Shown here: positions 8,102 through 17,344 of the stretch, in pieces
How positions within the stretch are numbered: the first letter of the stretch is position 1
Layout: every line of letters starts with the position of its first letter
NCBI RefSeq assembly: GCF_014196535.1
Contig: NZ_JACIDU010000004.1
Location: 1-64,000, forward strand
DNA from: Allorhizobium borbori
Lineage (GTDB): Bacteria > Pseudomonadota > Alphaproteobacteria > Rhizobiales > Rhizobiaceae
Length of the DNA stretch: 64,000 nucleotides
Direction of reading: 5' to 3'
Notes under the pieces: generated by a model
The model's input: the letters and a program-made list of their open reading frames with translations, nothing else
The model's database searches: none
What the model was told of the DNA's origin: nothing
Made by a program: the position numbers and the translations under genes

Positions 8102-8479
8102 ATGAACGACATTTCCGATCACGGCGTCCGCTTTGGGCGCATTGCGCCTATGATTCCAGTCAAGGATATCGGCAAGGCGCATGATTTCTACACGACCGTC
8201 CTGGGTTTCAGGAAGGTGTTCGAGAATGGCTCTCCCGTCGGGTTCATGATCTTGAAGCGCGATGCGGGGGAATTGCATCTGACCTTGCAGCCCGACCATA
8301 AGGCAACCCGTTTCAATCTAGCGCATCTGATGGTCGATAATGCCGATGCGCTTTATGCTGTCTGCGAGCGGCACGGCATACGCATCATAAAGCGCCTTCA
8401 GGACAAGGATTACGGTCTCAGAGCCTTTGTTTTCGAAGATCCCGACGGCAACCGTATCGACGTTGGTCAGGCGATCTGA
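8102..8479 (+). CDS. VOC (glyoxalase/bleomycin-resistance) family protein
   Basis: A 125-residue single-domain vicinal-oxygen-chelate protein. It shows the usual pattern IAPMIPVKDIGKAHDFYTTVLGF at the N-terminus (conserved DFYTTVLGF) and FEDPDGNRIDVGQ at the C-terminus, with H and E residues as candidate metal ligands. The ATG at 8102 is preferred because the domain begins soon after it, although the ribosome site is weak. It may be an enzyme or a binding protein such as an antibiotic-sequestering type; the substrate is unknown. Confidence 0.8.
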   Translation: MNDISDHGVRFGRIAPMIPVKDIGKAHDFYTTVLGFRKVFENGSPVGFMILKRDAGELHLTLQPDHKATRFNLAHLMVDNADALYAVCERHGIRIIKRLQDKDYGLRAFVFEDPDGNRIDVGQAI

Positions 8480-8495
8480 ACCTCCCGCCTTTTTG

Positions 8496-8522
8496 CCAGC
8501 CCTCTCTTCACGGGAGGGCTGG
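8496..8522. terminator. Hairpin between convergent genes
   Basis: CCAGCCCTC (8496-8504) pairs perfectly with GAGGGCTGG (8514-8522) between the VOC gene and the convergent NYN gene. On neither strand is it followed by a clear T-run (a TTTTT lies before it on the plus strand), so it is only a possible terminator or 3'-end stabiliser. Confidence 0.4.
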
Positions 8523-8550
8523 TGAAGGTTTGCAGGCGTGGGTTTCAGCC

Positions 8551-9117
8551 TTAATCGTCAGCCGGTTCCGCCGCCCGCACCGGGCGCTCGGAGGCATCAC
8601 GGCCGATTTCCGCCTTGAGTGTGGAGAGGTCGATGAAGTGGTCGGCCTGGCGGCGCAGGTCGTCGGCAATCATCGGCGGCTGGGTGGCCATGGTAGAGAC
8701 GACCGAAACCTTGCGGCCTTTGCGCTGAAGGGCTTCCACCAGGGTGGTGAAATCGCCGTCGCCGGAAAAGATCACGAGATGATCGACGGTTTCGGACTGT
8801 TCCATCGCATCGATGGCCAGTTCGATGTCCATGTTGCCCTTGATCTTGCGGCGTCCCATGCTGTCGGTGAATTCCTTCGCTGGCTTGGTCACGACCTTGT
8901 AGCCGTTGTAGTCCAGCCAGTCGATCAGCGGGCGGATGGAGGAGTATTCCTGATCCTCGATCAGCGCCGTATAATAATAGGCGCGCAACAGATAGCCGCG
9001 CTTCTGGAAGGCTTTCAGAAGCTTGCGATAATCAATGTCGAAGCCGATGCTTTTGGATGCTGCGTAAAGATTGGCGCCATCGATAAACAGCGCGATTTTT
9101 TCCCTTGGGTCGAACAT
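8551..9117 (-). CDS. NYN-domain (LabA/DUF88-like) protein
   Basis: A 188-residue protein of the NYN/LabA family, PIN-like predicted nucleases. The acidic pocket is visible: ALFIDGANLY (first aspartate), KGNMDIELAIDAM, and FSGDGDFTTLVEALQRKGRKV, where the SGDGDF motif is typical. I start it at 9117 because AAGGA lies 9 bases upstream and the family fold begins at once; a longer frame to 9252 adds residues without domain character. The target RNA is unknown. It is divergent from rpoZ, an arrangement I recall in other Rhizobiales. Confidence 0.88.
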   Translation of the reverse strand: MFDPREKIALFIDGANLYAASKSIGFDIDYRKLLKAFQKRGYLLRAYYYTALIEDQEYSSIRPLIDWLDYNGYKVVTKPAKEFTDSMGRRKIKGNMDIELAIDAMEQSETVDHLVIFSGDGDFTTLVEALQRKGRKVSVVSTMATQPPMIADDLRRQADHFIDLSTLKAEIGRDASERPVRAAEPADD

Positions 9118-9393
9118 GGCGTTTTTATCCTTATTATTTGAAATGACGAAACTTCGGAAAGGGTAGGTCATTCGAAAATGGTGACAGCTCTCCTCCAAGT
9201 CTGCCCATGTCGGCGGATTTAGGGCAGTTCTCCGTGCTTTCCAAGCATGCACAGGTTGATAAGAAAAATAATCCCATTTTTAGGGTTTCTGGTGGCGCAA
9301 TGGTCAGGAAGTGAGGAAAAACTTGAATTCGCCGCGTTTTGAATGTATCGGCCTCAGTTAATTCCAGGAAATTCAGACCGCAAAGGACTGGCT

Positions 9394-9798
9394 ATGGCCC
9401 GCGTCACCGTTGAAGATTGCATTGACAAAGTCGATAACCGCTTCGAGCTTGTGCTGCTCGCCGGTCATCGCGCCCGCCAGATCTCCCAGGGTGCGCAGAT
9501 CACGGTTGATCGCGACAACGACAAGAACCCGGTAGTCGCCCTTCGCGAAATCGCCGACGAAACGCTTTCGCCCGACGACCTCAAGGAAGACCTGATCCAC
9601 TCGCTGCAGAAGCATGTGGAAGTGGACGAGCCGGAACACGATCCGTCGAGCCTCATTTCCGCCGGCGGTGTTGCGGCTGCAAGCGATAGCGAGGAAGACG
9701 AACTGCCGGAAACGCTGACCTTCGACCAGATGTCGGAAGAAGAGCTTCTCGCCGGCATCGAAGGTCTCGTGCCGCCGGAAAAGAGCGACGACTACTGA
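9394..9798 (+). CDS. rpoZ: RNA polymerase omega subunit
   Basis: A 134-residue omega subunit that binds beta-prime and helps assemble RNA polymerase. The conserved start [20 protein letters not shown] and ALREIADE mark the family. The acidic C-terminal extension (SEEDELPE to the end) is typical of rhizobia. It lies just upstream of rsh; in many bacteria omega forms part of a ppGpp site, so the pairing makes functional sense. A strong terminator follows. Confidence 0.97.
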   Translation: MARVTVEDCIDKVDNRFELVLLAGHRARQISQGAQITVDRDNDKNPVVALREIADETLSPDDLKEDLIHSLQKHVEVDEPEHDPSSLISAGGVAAASDSEEDELPETLTFDQMSEEELLAGIEGLVPPEKSDDY

Positions 9799-9808
9799 TT
9801 TTCGTCTA

Positions 9809-9842
9809 TTGCCCCGAAACGGTGCGTTTCGGGGCAATTTTC
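9809..9842 (+). terminator. Terminator of rpoZ
   Basis: TTGCCCCGAAAC and GTTTCGGGGCAA form a 12-bp stem around GGTGC, followed by TTTT. This is a strong intrinsic terminator, so rsh probably has its own promoter in 9843-10026. Confidence 0.9.
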
Positions 9843-10026
9843 GTCTTTCCGGTTCGCAAAATGACCGGAGGCGCCAAGTCTTGCCTGGAACTGGGCCAAA
9901 TTCTTCTTTCGTAAGCGATTTTCGGCTTGCCAGCCTGCGTTCGCAGCGGCACTTTGCAAGGTGACATGATTTGATGTGCGTCAGCCCTTCGCTGGCGCCC
10001 TTTTTCTTTGCGGAGAGCCCGAGGGA

Positions 10027-12270
10027 ATGATGCGGCAATACGAACTCGTCGAGCGGGTTCAGAAATACAAGCCAGATGCGAACGAAGCCCTTCTGAACAA
10101 AGCCTATGTCTATGCCATGCAGAAGCATGGCCAGCAGAAACGGGCCAGCGGCGATCCCTATATTTCGCATCCGCTTGAAGTTGCCGCCATTCTCACCGAA
10201 CTGCACATGGACGAATCGACCATCGCGGTCGCGCTTCTCCACGATACCATCGAGGATACGACGGCCACCCGCGCCGAGATCGATGAACTGTTCGGCGAGG
10301 AAATCGGCCGGCTGGTCGAGGGCCTGACCAAGATCAAGAAGCTCGACCTTGTGTCGAAAAAGGCCAAGCAGGCCGAAAACCTGCGCAAGCTTCTGCTCGC
10401 CATTTCGGATGATGTCCGCGTCCTGCTTGTCAAGCTGGCCGACCGCCTGCACAACATGCGCACCATGGAGCATATGCCGGCCGATAAGCGTGCCCGCATT
10501 TCCGAGGAGACCATGGATATCTATGCGCCGCTGGCCGGCCGCATGGGTATGCAGGACATGCGCGAGGAACTGGAGGAACTGTCCTTCCAGCATCTGAACC
10601 CCGATGCCTACCAGACGGTGACGAAGCGCCTGCGCGAGTTGTCCGAACGCAACGAAGGCCTCATTCACAAGATCGAGGACGAATTGCGCGATCTGCTGGT
10701 CGCCAACGGCCTGCTGGGCACCGAGGTCAAGGGACGCCAGAAGAAGGCCTATTCGGTCTTCCGCAAGATGCAGTCGAAGTCACTCTCCTTCGAACAGCTT
10801 TCGGACGTCTACGGTTTCCGCATTCTCGTGAACAAGCTGGAAGAGTGCTATCGCGCACTCGGCATCGTTCACACCCGCTGGCGCGTCGTGCCGGGCCGCT
10901 TCAAGGACTACATCTCGACGCCAAAGCAGAACGATTACCGCTCGCTGCACACCACCATCGTCGGCCCGTCGCGCCAGCGTATCGAACTGCAGATCCGCAC
11001 CTTCCAGATGCACGAGATCGCGGAATTCGGCATCGCGGCGCATACGCTCTACAAGGATGGCGAAAACACCGGTGGCGGCGATGATGTTCTTTCGCGCGAA
11101 TCCAACGCCTATTCCTGGTTGCGCCACACCATCGAGGCGCTGGCCGATGGTGATAATGCCGAGGAGTTTCTGGAGCACACCAAGCTCGAACTGTTCCAGG
11201 ATCAGGTCTTCTGCTTCACGCCCAAAGGCAAGCTGATTGCTCTGCCGCGTGGCGCGACCCCCATCGATTTCGCCTATGCGGTGCACACCAATGTCGGCGA
11301 TACCTGCGTCGGCGCAAAGATCAACGGCCGTATGATGCCGCTTGTCACGCGGCTCGCCAATGGCGACGAGGTGGAGATCATCCGCTCCGGCGTGCAGGTG
11401 CCGCCGGCCGCGTGGGAAGAGATCGTCGTGACCGGCAAGGCCCGCGCCGCCATCCGCCGCGCCACGCGTCTGGCCATCCGCAAGCAGTATTCAGGTCTTG
11501 GTCACCGCATTCTGGAGCGCACCTTCGAGCGCACGGGCAAGGTCTTTTCGCGCGATGCGCTGAAGCCGGTGCTGCACCGTCTGGGCCACAAGGAAGTGGA
11601 GGATGCGGTTGCCGCCGTCGGTCGTGGCGAACTCTCCTCGCTCGATGTGCTGCGCGCCGTCTATCCCGATTTCAAGGACGAACGCGTCACCGTGAAGCAG
11701 TCGAGCGACGATGGCTGGTTCAACGTCCGTTCGGCCTCCGGCATGGTGTTCCGCATTCCCGACAAGGGCAAGGCCGGCGAAACCATTGCCGCGCCGACGG
11801 AGGAGGGACCGGATGGTCCCGAGCCCGTGCCGATCCGCGGTCTTTCCGCCAGCGTGCAGGTGCAGTTCGCGCCGTCGGGTGCCGTGCCGGGCGATCGCAT
11901 CATCGGCATCGTTGAAAAAGAAAACATCATCACCATCTATCCGATCCAGGCCGCTGCGCTCCAGAAGTTCGACAACGAACCCGAACGCTGGATCGACGTG
12001 CGCTGGGATCTGGACGGAGGAAACAAGGCCCGCTTTTCCGCCCGTATCCTGATCAACGCGATCAACGAGCCCGGCGCGCTGGCCGTCATCTCGCGGATCA
12101 TCGCCGATCTCGACGTCAACATCCGCACACTTTCCATGGTGCGTGTGGCCACCGACTTCACGGAGATGGCCGTGGACGTGGAGGTCTGGGATCTGCGCCA
12201 GCTTGGCCAGCTCATTTCCCGGCTGAAGGAACAGGATTGCGTTTCGACGATCAAGCGGGTTTACGACTGA
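10027..12270 (+). CDS. rsh: Bifunctional (p)ppGpp synthetase/hydrolase (RelA/SpoT homologue)
   Basis: A 747-residue stringent-response enzyme that makes and degrades (p)ppGpp. From the N-terminus: an HD hydrolase domain with H48, H72-D73 and D139 ([28 protein letters not shown]); a synthetase domain ([33 protein letters not shown]); a TGS domain ([24 protein letters not shown]); and a C-terminal ACT domain with typical [14 protein letters not shown]. Hydrolase residues are intact, so it should be bifunctional, as is usual for the single Rel of Rhizobiales. The start is one of two adjacent ATGs at 10027 and 10030, after GAGGGA. acpS follows after 31 bases. Confidence 0.96.
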   Translation: MMRQYELVERVQKYKPDANEALLNKAYVYAMQKHGQQKRASGDPYISHPLEVAAILTELHMDESTIAVALLHDTIEDTTATRAEIDELFGEEIGRLVEGLTKIKKLDLVSKKAKQAENLRKLLLAISDDVRVLLVKLADRLHNMRTMEHMPADKRARISEETMDIYAPLAGRMGMQDMREELEELSFQHLNPDAYQTVTKRLRELSERNEGLIHKIEDELRDLLVANGLLGTEVKGRQKKAYSVFRKMQSKSLSFEQLSDVYGFRILVNKLEECYRALGIVHTRWRVVPGRFKDYISTPKQNDYRSLHTTIVGPSRQRIELQIRTFQMHEIAEFGIAAHTLYKDGENTGGGDDVLSRESNAYSWLRHTIEALADGDNAEEFLEHTKLELFQDQVFCFTPKGKLIALPRGATPIDFAYAVHTNVGDTCVGAKINGRMMPLVTRLANGDEVEIIRSGVQVPPAAWEEIVVTGKARAAIRRATRLAIRKQYSGLGHRILERTFERTGKVFSRDALKPVLHRLGHKEVEDAVAAVGRGELSSLDVLRAVYPDFKDERVTVKQSSDDGWFNVRSASGMVFRIPDKGKAGETIAAPTEEGPDGPEPVPIRGLSASVQVQFAPSGAVPGDRIIGIVEKENIITIYPIQAAALQKFDNEPERWIDVRWDLDGGNKARFSARILINAINEPGALAVISRIIADLDVNIRTLSMVRVATDFTEMAVDVEVWDLRQLGQLISRLKEQDCVSTIKRVYD

Positions 12271-12301
12271 CGGCCTGTCCTCAGGCCCAAAGGAGAATGG
12301 C

Positions 12302-12721
12302 ATGATCATCGGCATCGGCAGCGATCTCATCGACATCCGCCGCGTCGAGCAGTCGCTCGAACGTTTCGGCGAGCGTTTCGTCAAGCGCTGCTTCACCGAA
12401 ATCGAGCAGGCAAAGTCCGAGCGCCGCAAGAACCGTGCGGCCTCCTATGCCAAGCGTTTCGCCGCCAAGGAGGCCTGCTCCAAGGCGCTGGGCACGGGCC
12501 TTGCGAACGGCGTGTTCTGGAAGGACATGGGCGTCGTCAACCTGCCCGGCGGCAAGCCCACCATGGTGCTGACCGGCGGTGCGGCGGAAAAGCTGGCCGA
12601 ACTGATGCCGGCGGGCCACGAGGCCTTCATTCATCTGACAATCACCGATGAACACCCTTATGCTCAGGCTTTCGTGATCATAGAGGCCCGTCCGCTTGCC
12701 GCCGGGCCCGTGAAGGGCTAG
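12302..12721 (+). CDS. acpS: Holo-[acyl-carrier-protein] synthase
   Basis: A 139-residue enzyme that transfers 4'-phosphopantetheine from CoA to a serine of acyl carrier protein, needed for fatty-acid synthesis. Magnesium-binding D8 lies in GIGSDLIDI, and E57 in [22 protein letters not shown] precedes the start. It follows rsh closely and precedes lepB by 81 bases, so an operon from rsh to recO is likely. Confidence 0.96.
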   Translation: MIIGIGSDLIDIRRVEQSLERFGERFVKRCFTEIEQAKSERRKNRAASYAKRFAAKEACSKALGTGLANGVFWKDMGVVNLPGGKPTMVLTGGAAEKLAELMPAGHEAFIHLTITDEHPYAQAFVIIEARPLAAGPVKG

Positions 12722-12802
12722 AGAAGTCCGGAAAACGCCGTTACCGTCGCGTCCATTGGGCGCACGATGTCCAGGTGCCAGAACTATAGGAATGGAACCC
12801 CC

Positions 12803-13546
12803 GTGTCCGATAAAACCGAACCAAAGCAGACCGCGTTGTGGGAAAACATCAAGGTCGTCATTCAGGCGCTCTTGCTGGCCATGGTCATCCGCACGGTCCT
12901 CTTCCAGCCGTTCACCATCCCCTCCGGCTCGATGATGCCGACGCTGCTGGTCGGTGACTATCTCTTCGTCAACAAGTTCTCCTACGGCTATTCTAAATAT
13001 TCGCTGCCGTTCTCGCCGAACCTGTTTTCGGGCCGCATCTTCGCCTCCGAGCCGGCGCGCGGCGATATCGTCGTCTTCCGCCTGCCGTCCGACACCAGCA
13101 TCGACTACATCAAGCGTGTCGTCGGCCTGCCGGGTGATCGTATCCAGGTGACGAATGGCGTGTTGTTCATCAACGGCAAGCCGGTTCCGAAGGTCGAGGA
13201 CGGCAAGTTCACCTCCGATTACGGCCAGGAGCCGGGCTCTGACATCCCGGTTTACCGCGAGACGATGGACAATGGCGTGACCTATGACACGCTGGATCAG
13301 TCGCCGGTTTCGCTGGGCGACAACACCCGCGAGTTCATCGTGCCGGAAGGCCACTACTTCATGATGGGCGACAACCGTGACAACTCGCTCGACAGCCGCT
13401 TCACCGTCGGTTTCGTGCCGGCCGAAAACCTCATCGGCAAGGCAAGCGTCATCTTCTTCTCGCTGGGTAACGACACCTCGTTCCGCGAAGTCTGGAAGTG
13501 GCCGACCAACATGCGTTGGGACCGCCTGTTCAAGAGCGTCCAATGA
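12803..13546 (+). CDS. lepB: Signal peptidase I
   Basis: A 247-residue inner-membrane protease that removes signal peptides from exported proteins. One N-terminal membrane segment (about 14-33) is followed by the catalytic serine S43 in PSGSMMPTL, the general-base lysine K104 in DYIKRVVGLPGD, and the C-terminal GDNRDNSLDSR box. I chose the GTG at 12803 (AGGAA and TGGA upstream, and the protein then resembles rhizobial LepB from its first residues). An in-frame ATG at 12767 would add 12 residues but has no ribosome site. The stop overlaps the rnc start. Confidence 0.95.
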   Translation: MSDKTEPKQTALWENIKVVIQALLLAMVIRTVLFQPFTIPSGSMMPTLLVGDYLFVNKFSYGYSKYSLPFSPNLFSGRIFASEPARGDIVVFRLPSDTSIDYIKRVVGLPGDRIQVTNGVLFINGKPVPKVEDGKFTSDYGQEPGSDIPVYRETMDNGVTYDTLDQSPVSLGDNTREFIVPEGHYFMMGDNRDNSLDSRFTVGFVPAENLIGKASVIFFSLGNDTSFREVWKWPTNMRWDRLFKSVQ

Positions 13547-14262
13547 GCAAGAAGAAGTCCTTCCTGACGGAAAACCGGGGCCGTCTCGAGACGGCCATCG
13601 GTCACAGTTTCACGGACTGGGGGCGCGTCGAACGGGCGCTCACCCATTCCAGTGCGCTGAATGGTCGTGAAGGCAATTATGAGCGACTTGAATTTCTGGG
13701 CGACCGGGTGCTGGGCCTCTGCGTTGCCGAGCTTCTCTTCCGCAGCTATCGCGCCGCCAGTGAAGGCGAGCTTTCGGTGCGCCTCAACCAGCTTGTAAGC
13801 GCCCAGACCTGTGCCGCCGTTTCCGACGAGATGGAGTTGCATCTCTTCATCCGCACCGGCGCTGATGTGCAGAAGCTGACGGGCAAACGCATGATGAATG
13901 TGCGCGCTGACGTGGTGGAAAGCCTGATTGCCGCGATCTATCTCGATGGCGGCCTGGAGGCCGCCCGCAAGTTCATTCAGCGTTACTGGGAAAAGCGCGC
14001 GATCGGTTCTGCCGAACTGCGCCGCGATGCCAAGACCGAATTGCAGGAATGGGCGCACGCAAAATTCGCGGTAACGCCGAGCTATCGCATTGACGACCGC
14101 TCCGGTCCGGATCACGATCCCCGCTTCACCGTGACGGTGGAAGTGCAGGGGGTTGCGCCGGAAACCGGTTCGGACCGATCCCGCCGCGCCGCCGAACAGG
14201 TCGCGGCCACACGTATGCTGGAGCGCGAAGGCGTCTGGCAAAAACAGAATTCCGACAAGTGA
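13543..14262 (+). CDS. rnc: Ribonuclease III
   Basis: A 239-residue double-strand-specific endoribonuclease that processes rRNA precursors and some mRNAs. The signature ERLEFLGDRVLGL at about 47-59 carries the catalytic acidic residues. The C-terminal double-stranded-RNA binding domain starts near DAKTELQEWAHAK and contains the usual AEQVAATRML end. The start codon overlaps the lepB stop (ATGA), indicating translational coupling, and era follows after 7 bases. Confidence 0.97.
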   Translation: MSKKKSFLTENRGRLETAIGHSFTDWGRVERALTHSSALNGREGNYERLEFLGDRVLGLCVAELLFRSYRAASEGELSVRLNQLVSAQTCAAVSDEMELHLFIRTGADVQKLTGKRMMNVRADVVESLIAAIYLDGGLEAARKFIQRYWEKRAIGSAELRRDAKTELQEWAHAKFAVTPSYRIDDRSGPDHDPRFTVTVEVQGVAPETGSDRSRRAAEQVAATRMLEREGVWQKQNSDK

Positions 14263-14269
14263 AGGTAAT

Positions 14270-15232
14270 ATGACCGGACAGGAAGAGGATTTCACCGCCG
14301 AGAGCGGTGCAGACGGTGCATCGCCGGTGGAGGCAGGCCCGACCCATTCGGGTTTTGTGGCGCTGATCGGCCCGACGAATGCGGGCAAGTCGACGCTGCT
14401 CAACCGTCTGGTGGGCGCCAAGGTGTCCATCGTCAGCCATAAGGTGCAGACGACGCGCGCCGTTGTGCGCGGCATTGCCATCCATAACAACGCCCAGATC
14501 GTGTTCATGGATACGCCCGGTATCTTCAAGCCCCGACGCAGGCTCGATCGCGCCATGGTGACGTCGGCCTGGGGTGGGGCGAAGGACGCCGATTTCGTCA
14601 TGCTGCTGATCGACAGCGAGCGCGGGCTGCGCGGCGATGCCGAGGCCATTCTGGAAGGCCTGAAAGAGGTTCACCAGCCGAAGATCCTCGTCCTGAACAA
14701 GATCGACCGCGTGCAGCACGAGCAATTGCTGAAGCTTGCTTCCGATGCCAACGCCGTGGTGCCCTTCGAGCGGACCTTCATGATCTCGGCCACGACCGGT
14801 TCCGGCTGCGATGACCTTATGAATTATCTGGCCGGCACGCTGCCGGAAGGTCCGTGGTATTATCCGGAAGACCAGATTTCCGACTTGCCGATGCGCCAGC
14901 TTGCTGCGGAAATCACCCGCGAAAAGGTGTTTTTGCGCCTGCATCAGGAACTTCCCTATGCCTCGCATGTCGAGACGGAAAAGTGGGAGGAGCGCAAGGA
15001 CGGCTCGGTTCGCATCGAACAGGTCATCTATGTCCAGCGCGACAGCCAGAAGAAGATCGCACTCGGCAAGAACGGTGAAACGATCAAGGCGATTTCCACG
15101 GCATCCCGCAAGGAATTGTCGGAAATCCTCGAACAGCCGGTGCATCTCTTCCTCTTCGTGAAGGTGCGCGAAAACTGGGGCGACGATCCCGAGCGCTTCC
15201 GCGAAATGGGCCTCGAATTCCCCCGGGAATGA
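14270..15232 (+). CDS. era: GTPase Era
   Basis: A 320-residue GTPase that binds the 3' end of 16S rRNA and acts in 30S assembly. G-motifs: GPTNAGKST (G1, residues 34-42), DTPG (G3) and NKID (G4). The C-terminal KH domain contains LGKNGETIKAIS. The first ~25 residues are an acidic extension that I see no family role for. GAAGG precedes the start. It lies downstream of rnc and upstream of recO, a conserved order. Confidence 0.97.
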   Translation: MTGQEEDFTAESGADGASPVEAGPTHSGFVALIGPTNAGKSTLLNRLVGAKVSIVSHKVQTTRAVVRGIAIHNNAQIVFMDTPGIFKPRRRLDRAMVTSAWGGAKDADFVMLLIDSERGLRGDAEAILEGLKEVHQPKILVLNKIDRVQHEQLLKLASDANAVVPFERTFMISATTGSGCDDLMNYLAGTLPEGPWYYPEDQISDLPMRQLAAEITREKVFLRLHQELPYASHVETEKWEERKDGSVRIEQVIYVQRDSQKKIALGKNGETIKAISTASRKELSEILEQPVHLFLFVKVRENWGDDPERFREMGLEFPRE

Positions 15233-15286
15233 CAGAACGGGGCGGATGCGGTAAGTTCGAATCGAACTTCCGGAGCGTTTGACCCT

Positions 15287-16048
15287 ATGGAATGGCAGGA
15301 TGAGGCAATCGTGCTTGGCGTGCGCCGGCACGGCGAGACGAGTGTGGTCGCCGAACTGATGACGCGCCGCCATGGCCGCCACATGGGCCTCGTCCGTTCC
15401 GGGCGCTCGCGCGCCATGCAGCCGGTGCTGCAACCCGGCAACGCCGTCGATGCCACCTGGCGGGCGAGGCTTTCCGAACATCTCGGCGATTTCCGTCTGG
15501 AGCCGACGCGACTGCGCGCCGCCGGTCTGATGGAAAAGGCGCTTTCCGTCTATGGCGTGCAGGCGCTTGCCGCCCTCCTGCGGCTGTTGCCGGAGCGCGA
15601 TCCGCATCCCCATCTCTATGAGGGGCTGAGCGTCGTTCTCGATCACTTGAGCGAACCGGCGGTGGCGGGCGAACTGTTCGTGCGCTTTGAACTCGCGGTG
15701 CTCAACGATCTCGGCTTCGGGCTCGACCTCACCGAATGCGCTGCGACCGGCGGGCGGGACGAACTGGTCTATGTCTCGCCGAAATCGGGCCGCGCCGTCT
15801 GCCGGGCGGCCGGCGAACCCTATGCGCCACGGCTTCTGGCTTTGCCGGACTTCCTGAACGGTGCCCAGAACGAGGTCCGCCCCGCCACGGGTGCGGCGCT
15901 CGCAGATGCCTTCCGTCTGACAGGCTTCTTCCTCACCCGAAACGTTTACGAGCCGCGCGGGGCGACCGGCGGCTCGGTGAGGGACAGTTTCATTCAGGCC
16001 GTGCTGAAGGGCTGTGATGCCGCCGGGGCCTCTGCCGCGGCGGAATAA
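15287..16048 (+). CDS. recO: DNA repair protein RecO
   Basis: A 253-residue RecFOR-pathway protein that loads RecA at SSB-coated gaps. The N-terminal OB-fold pattern is [27 protein letters not shown] in outline, with the conserved [10 protein letters not shown] helix region after it. The C-terminal part has ECAATGG and CRAAG cysteines, fewer than the four zinc ligands in some homologues. Its stop codon directly abuts that of the convergent MFS gene, so no terminator space exists between them. Confidence 0.93.
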   Translation: MEWQDEAIVLGVRRHGETSVVAELMTRRHGRHMGLVRSGRSRAMQPVLQPGNAVDATWRARLSEHLGDFRLEPTRLRAAGLMEKALSVYGVQALAALLRLLPERDPHPHLYEGLSVVLDHLSEPAVAGELFVRFELAVLNDLGFGLDLTECAATGGRDELVYVSPKSGRAVCRAAGEPYAPRLLALPDFLNGAQNEVRPATGAALADAFRLTGFFLTRNVYEPRGATGGSVRDSFIQAVLKGCDAAGASAAAE

Positions 16049-17269
16049 TCACGTGGTCTGGGGTGTCAGCCGCGCCACGCCGGTTTCACGGATCGGCAGG
16101 TGCACGAGGCCGGCCGCAATGCCCAGCAGGACGCCGAACCACCAAACCAGATCATAGGAGCCCAGGCGGTCATAGAGCACGCCGCCCATGTAGACGCCAA
16201 GGAACGAGCCTACCTGATGCGACAGGAAGACGAGGCCACCGAGCAGGCCGAGATGGCGCGTGCCGAACATGATGGCGACGAGCGCGTTTGTCGGCGGTAC
16301 GGTGGAGAGCCATAAGACGCCCATGACGGCAGAGAAGATCACGACGGAGGTCGGGTTCTGCGGCAGAAGCAGGAAGGCCGTGACGGCAATGGAACGCCCG
16401 AAATAGATCCAGGCGAGAATCCAGCGCTTGGAATAGCGCTGGCCGAGATAGCCGGCGCCGAGCGAGCCGATGATGTTGAAGAAGCCGATCAGCGCCATGG
16501 CGATCACCGGCCAGGGGGCCAGCATGCCGAGATCGTTGAGGTAGGCCGGGAAATGCGCGGTGATGAAGGCCACCTGAAAGCCGCAGACAAAAAAGCCCAT
16601 GGTCAACAGCACATAGCTTTTGTGACCATAGGCCTCCACCAGCGCCTGGCGGGCGGTCTGCTCGCTATGGGCCATCTTCTGCGAGCCGGATTGCGCGTTG
16701 CCCCGCAGCGGCCAGGCGAGCACCGGAATGAGCAGCGTCATGAAGCCGATCCACACCAAACCGTCCGACCAGCCGACCTCGGCGATCAGAGCCTGCGAGA
16801 TCGGCGCGAACAGGAACATGCCGGCGGAACCGGCGGCGGTGCCGATACCAAAGGCAAAGGACCGCTGCTCCGGCGTCACATTGCGCGCAAAGGCCGAGAG
16901 GATGATGCCGAAGGAGCCGGCAGCGACACCAAGCCCGACCAGCACGCCGCCGCCGGCATAGAGCGTGGCAGGCGAGTGGCCGAGCGCCATCAGCGTAAGG
17001 CCGGCGGCATAGAACAGGCCCGACATGACGAGCACGCGGCCCGTGCCGTATTTGTCGGCCACCGCGCCGAACAGCGGTTGTCCGAGCCCCCAGGCAAGGT
17101 TCTGGAGTGCCATGGCCAGCCCGAAAGTGGCGCGGTCCCAGCCGGTATCGGTGAGCAGCGGAATCTGGAAGAAGCCCATGGCCGAACGCGGCCCGATGGA
17201 CAGGATGGCGATCAATGAGCCGCTGATGATGATCAGCCACGGCAGGGATGGGCGCTGGGCGGGCGACAT
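16049..17269 (-). CDS. MFS transporter
   Basis: A 406-residue major-facilitator protein with about 12 membrane segments. The loop 2-3 signature appears as GAVADKYGTGRVLV. The N-terminus (SIGPRSAMGFFQIPLL) and the general pattern resemble the MFS_1 monocarboxylate/oxalate-type branch, but the substrate cannot be read from sequence. A second, shorter MFS gene lies 75 bases upstream on the same strand, so the two may be cotranscribed. Confidence 0.88.
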   Translation of the reverse strand: MSPAQRPSLPWLIIISGSLIAILSIGPRSAMGFFQIPLLTDTGWDRATFGLAMALQNLAWGLGQPLFGAVADKYGTGRVLVMSGLFYAAGLTLMALGHSPATLYAGGGVLVGLGVAAGSFGIILSAFARNVTPEQRSFAFGIGTAAGSAGMFLFAPISQALIAEVGWSDGLVWIGFMTLLIPVLAWPLRGNAQSGSQKMAHSEQTARQALVEAYGHKSYVLLTMGFFVCGFQVAFITAHFPAYLNDLGMLAPWPVIAMALIGFFNIIGSLGAGYLGQRYSKRWILAWIYFGRSIAVTAFLLLPQNPTSVVIFSAVMGVLWLSTVPPTNALVAIMFGTRHLGLLGGLVFLSHQVGSFLGVYMGGVLYDRLGSYDLVWWFGVLLGIAAGLVHLPIRETGVARLTPQTT

Positions 17270-17344
17270 GAGGATTCCTCCGATTTTAGAAAAGCATTAC
17301 CGGCGGAGACCCATTCCGGAAAGCGATTTTTCCTGATCGACCCG

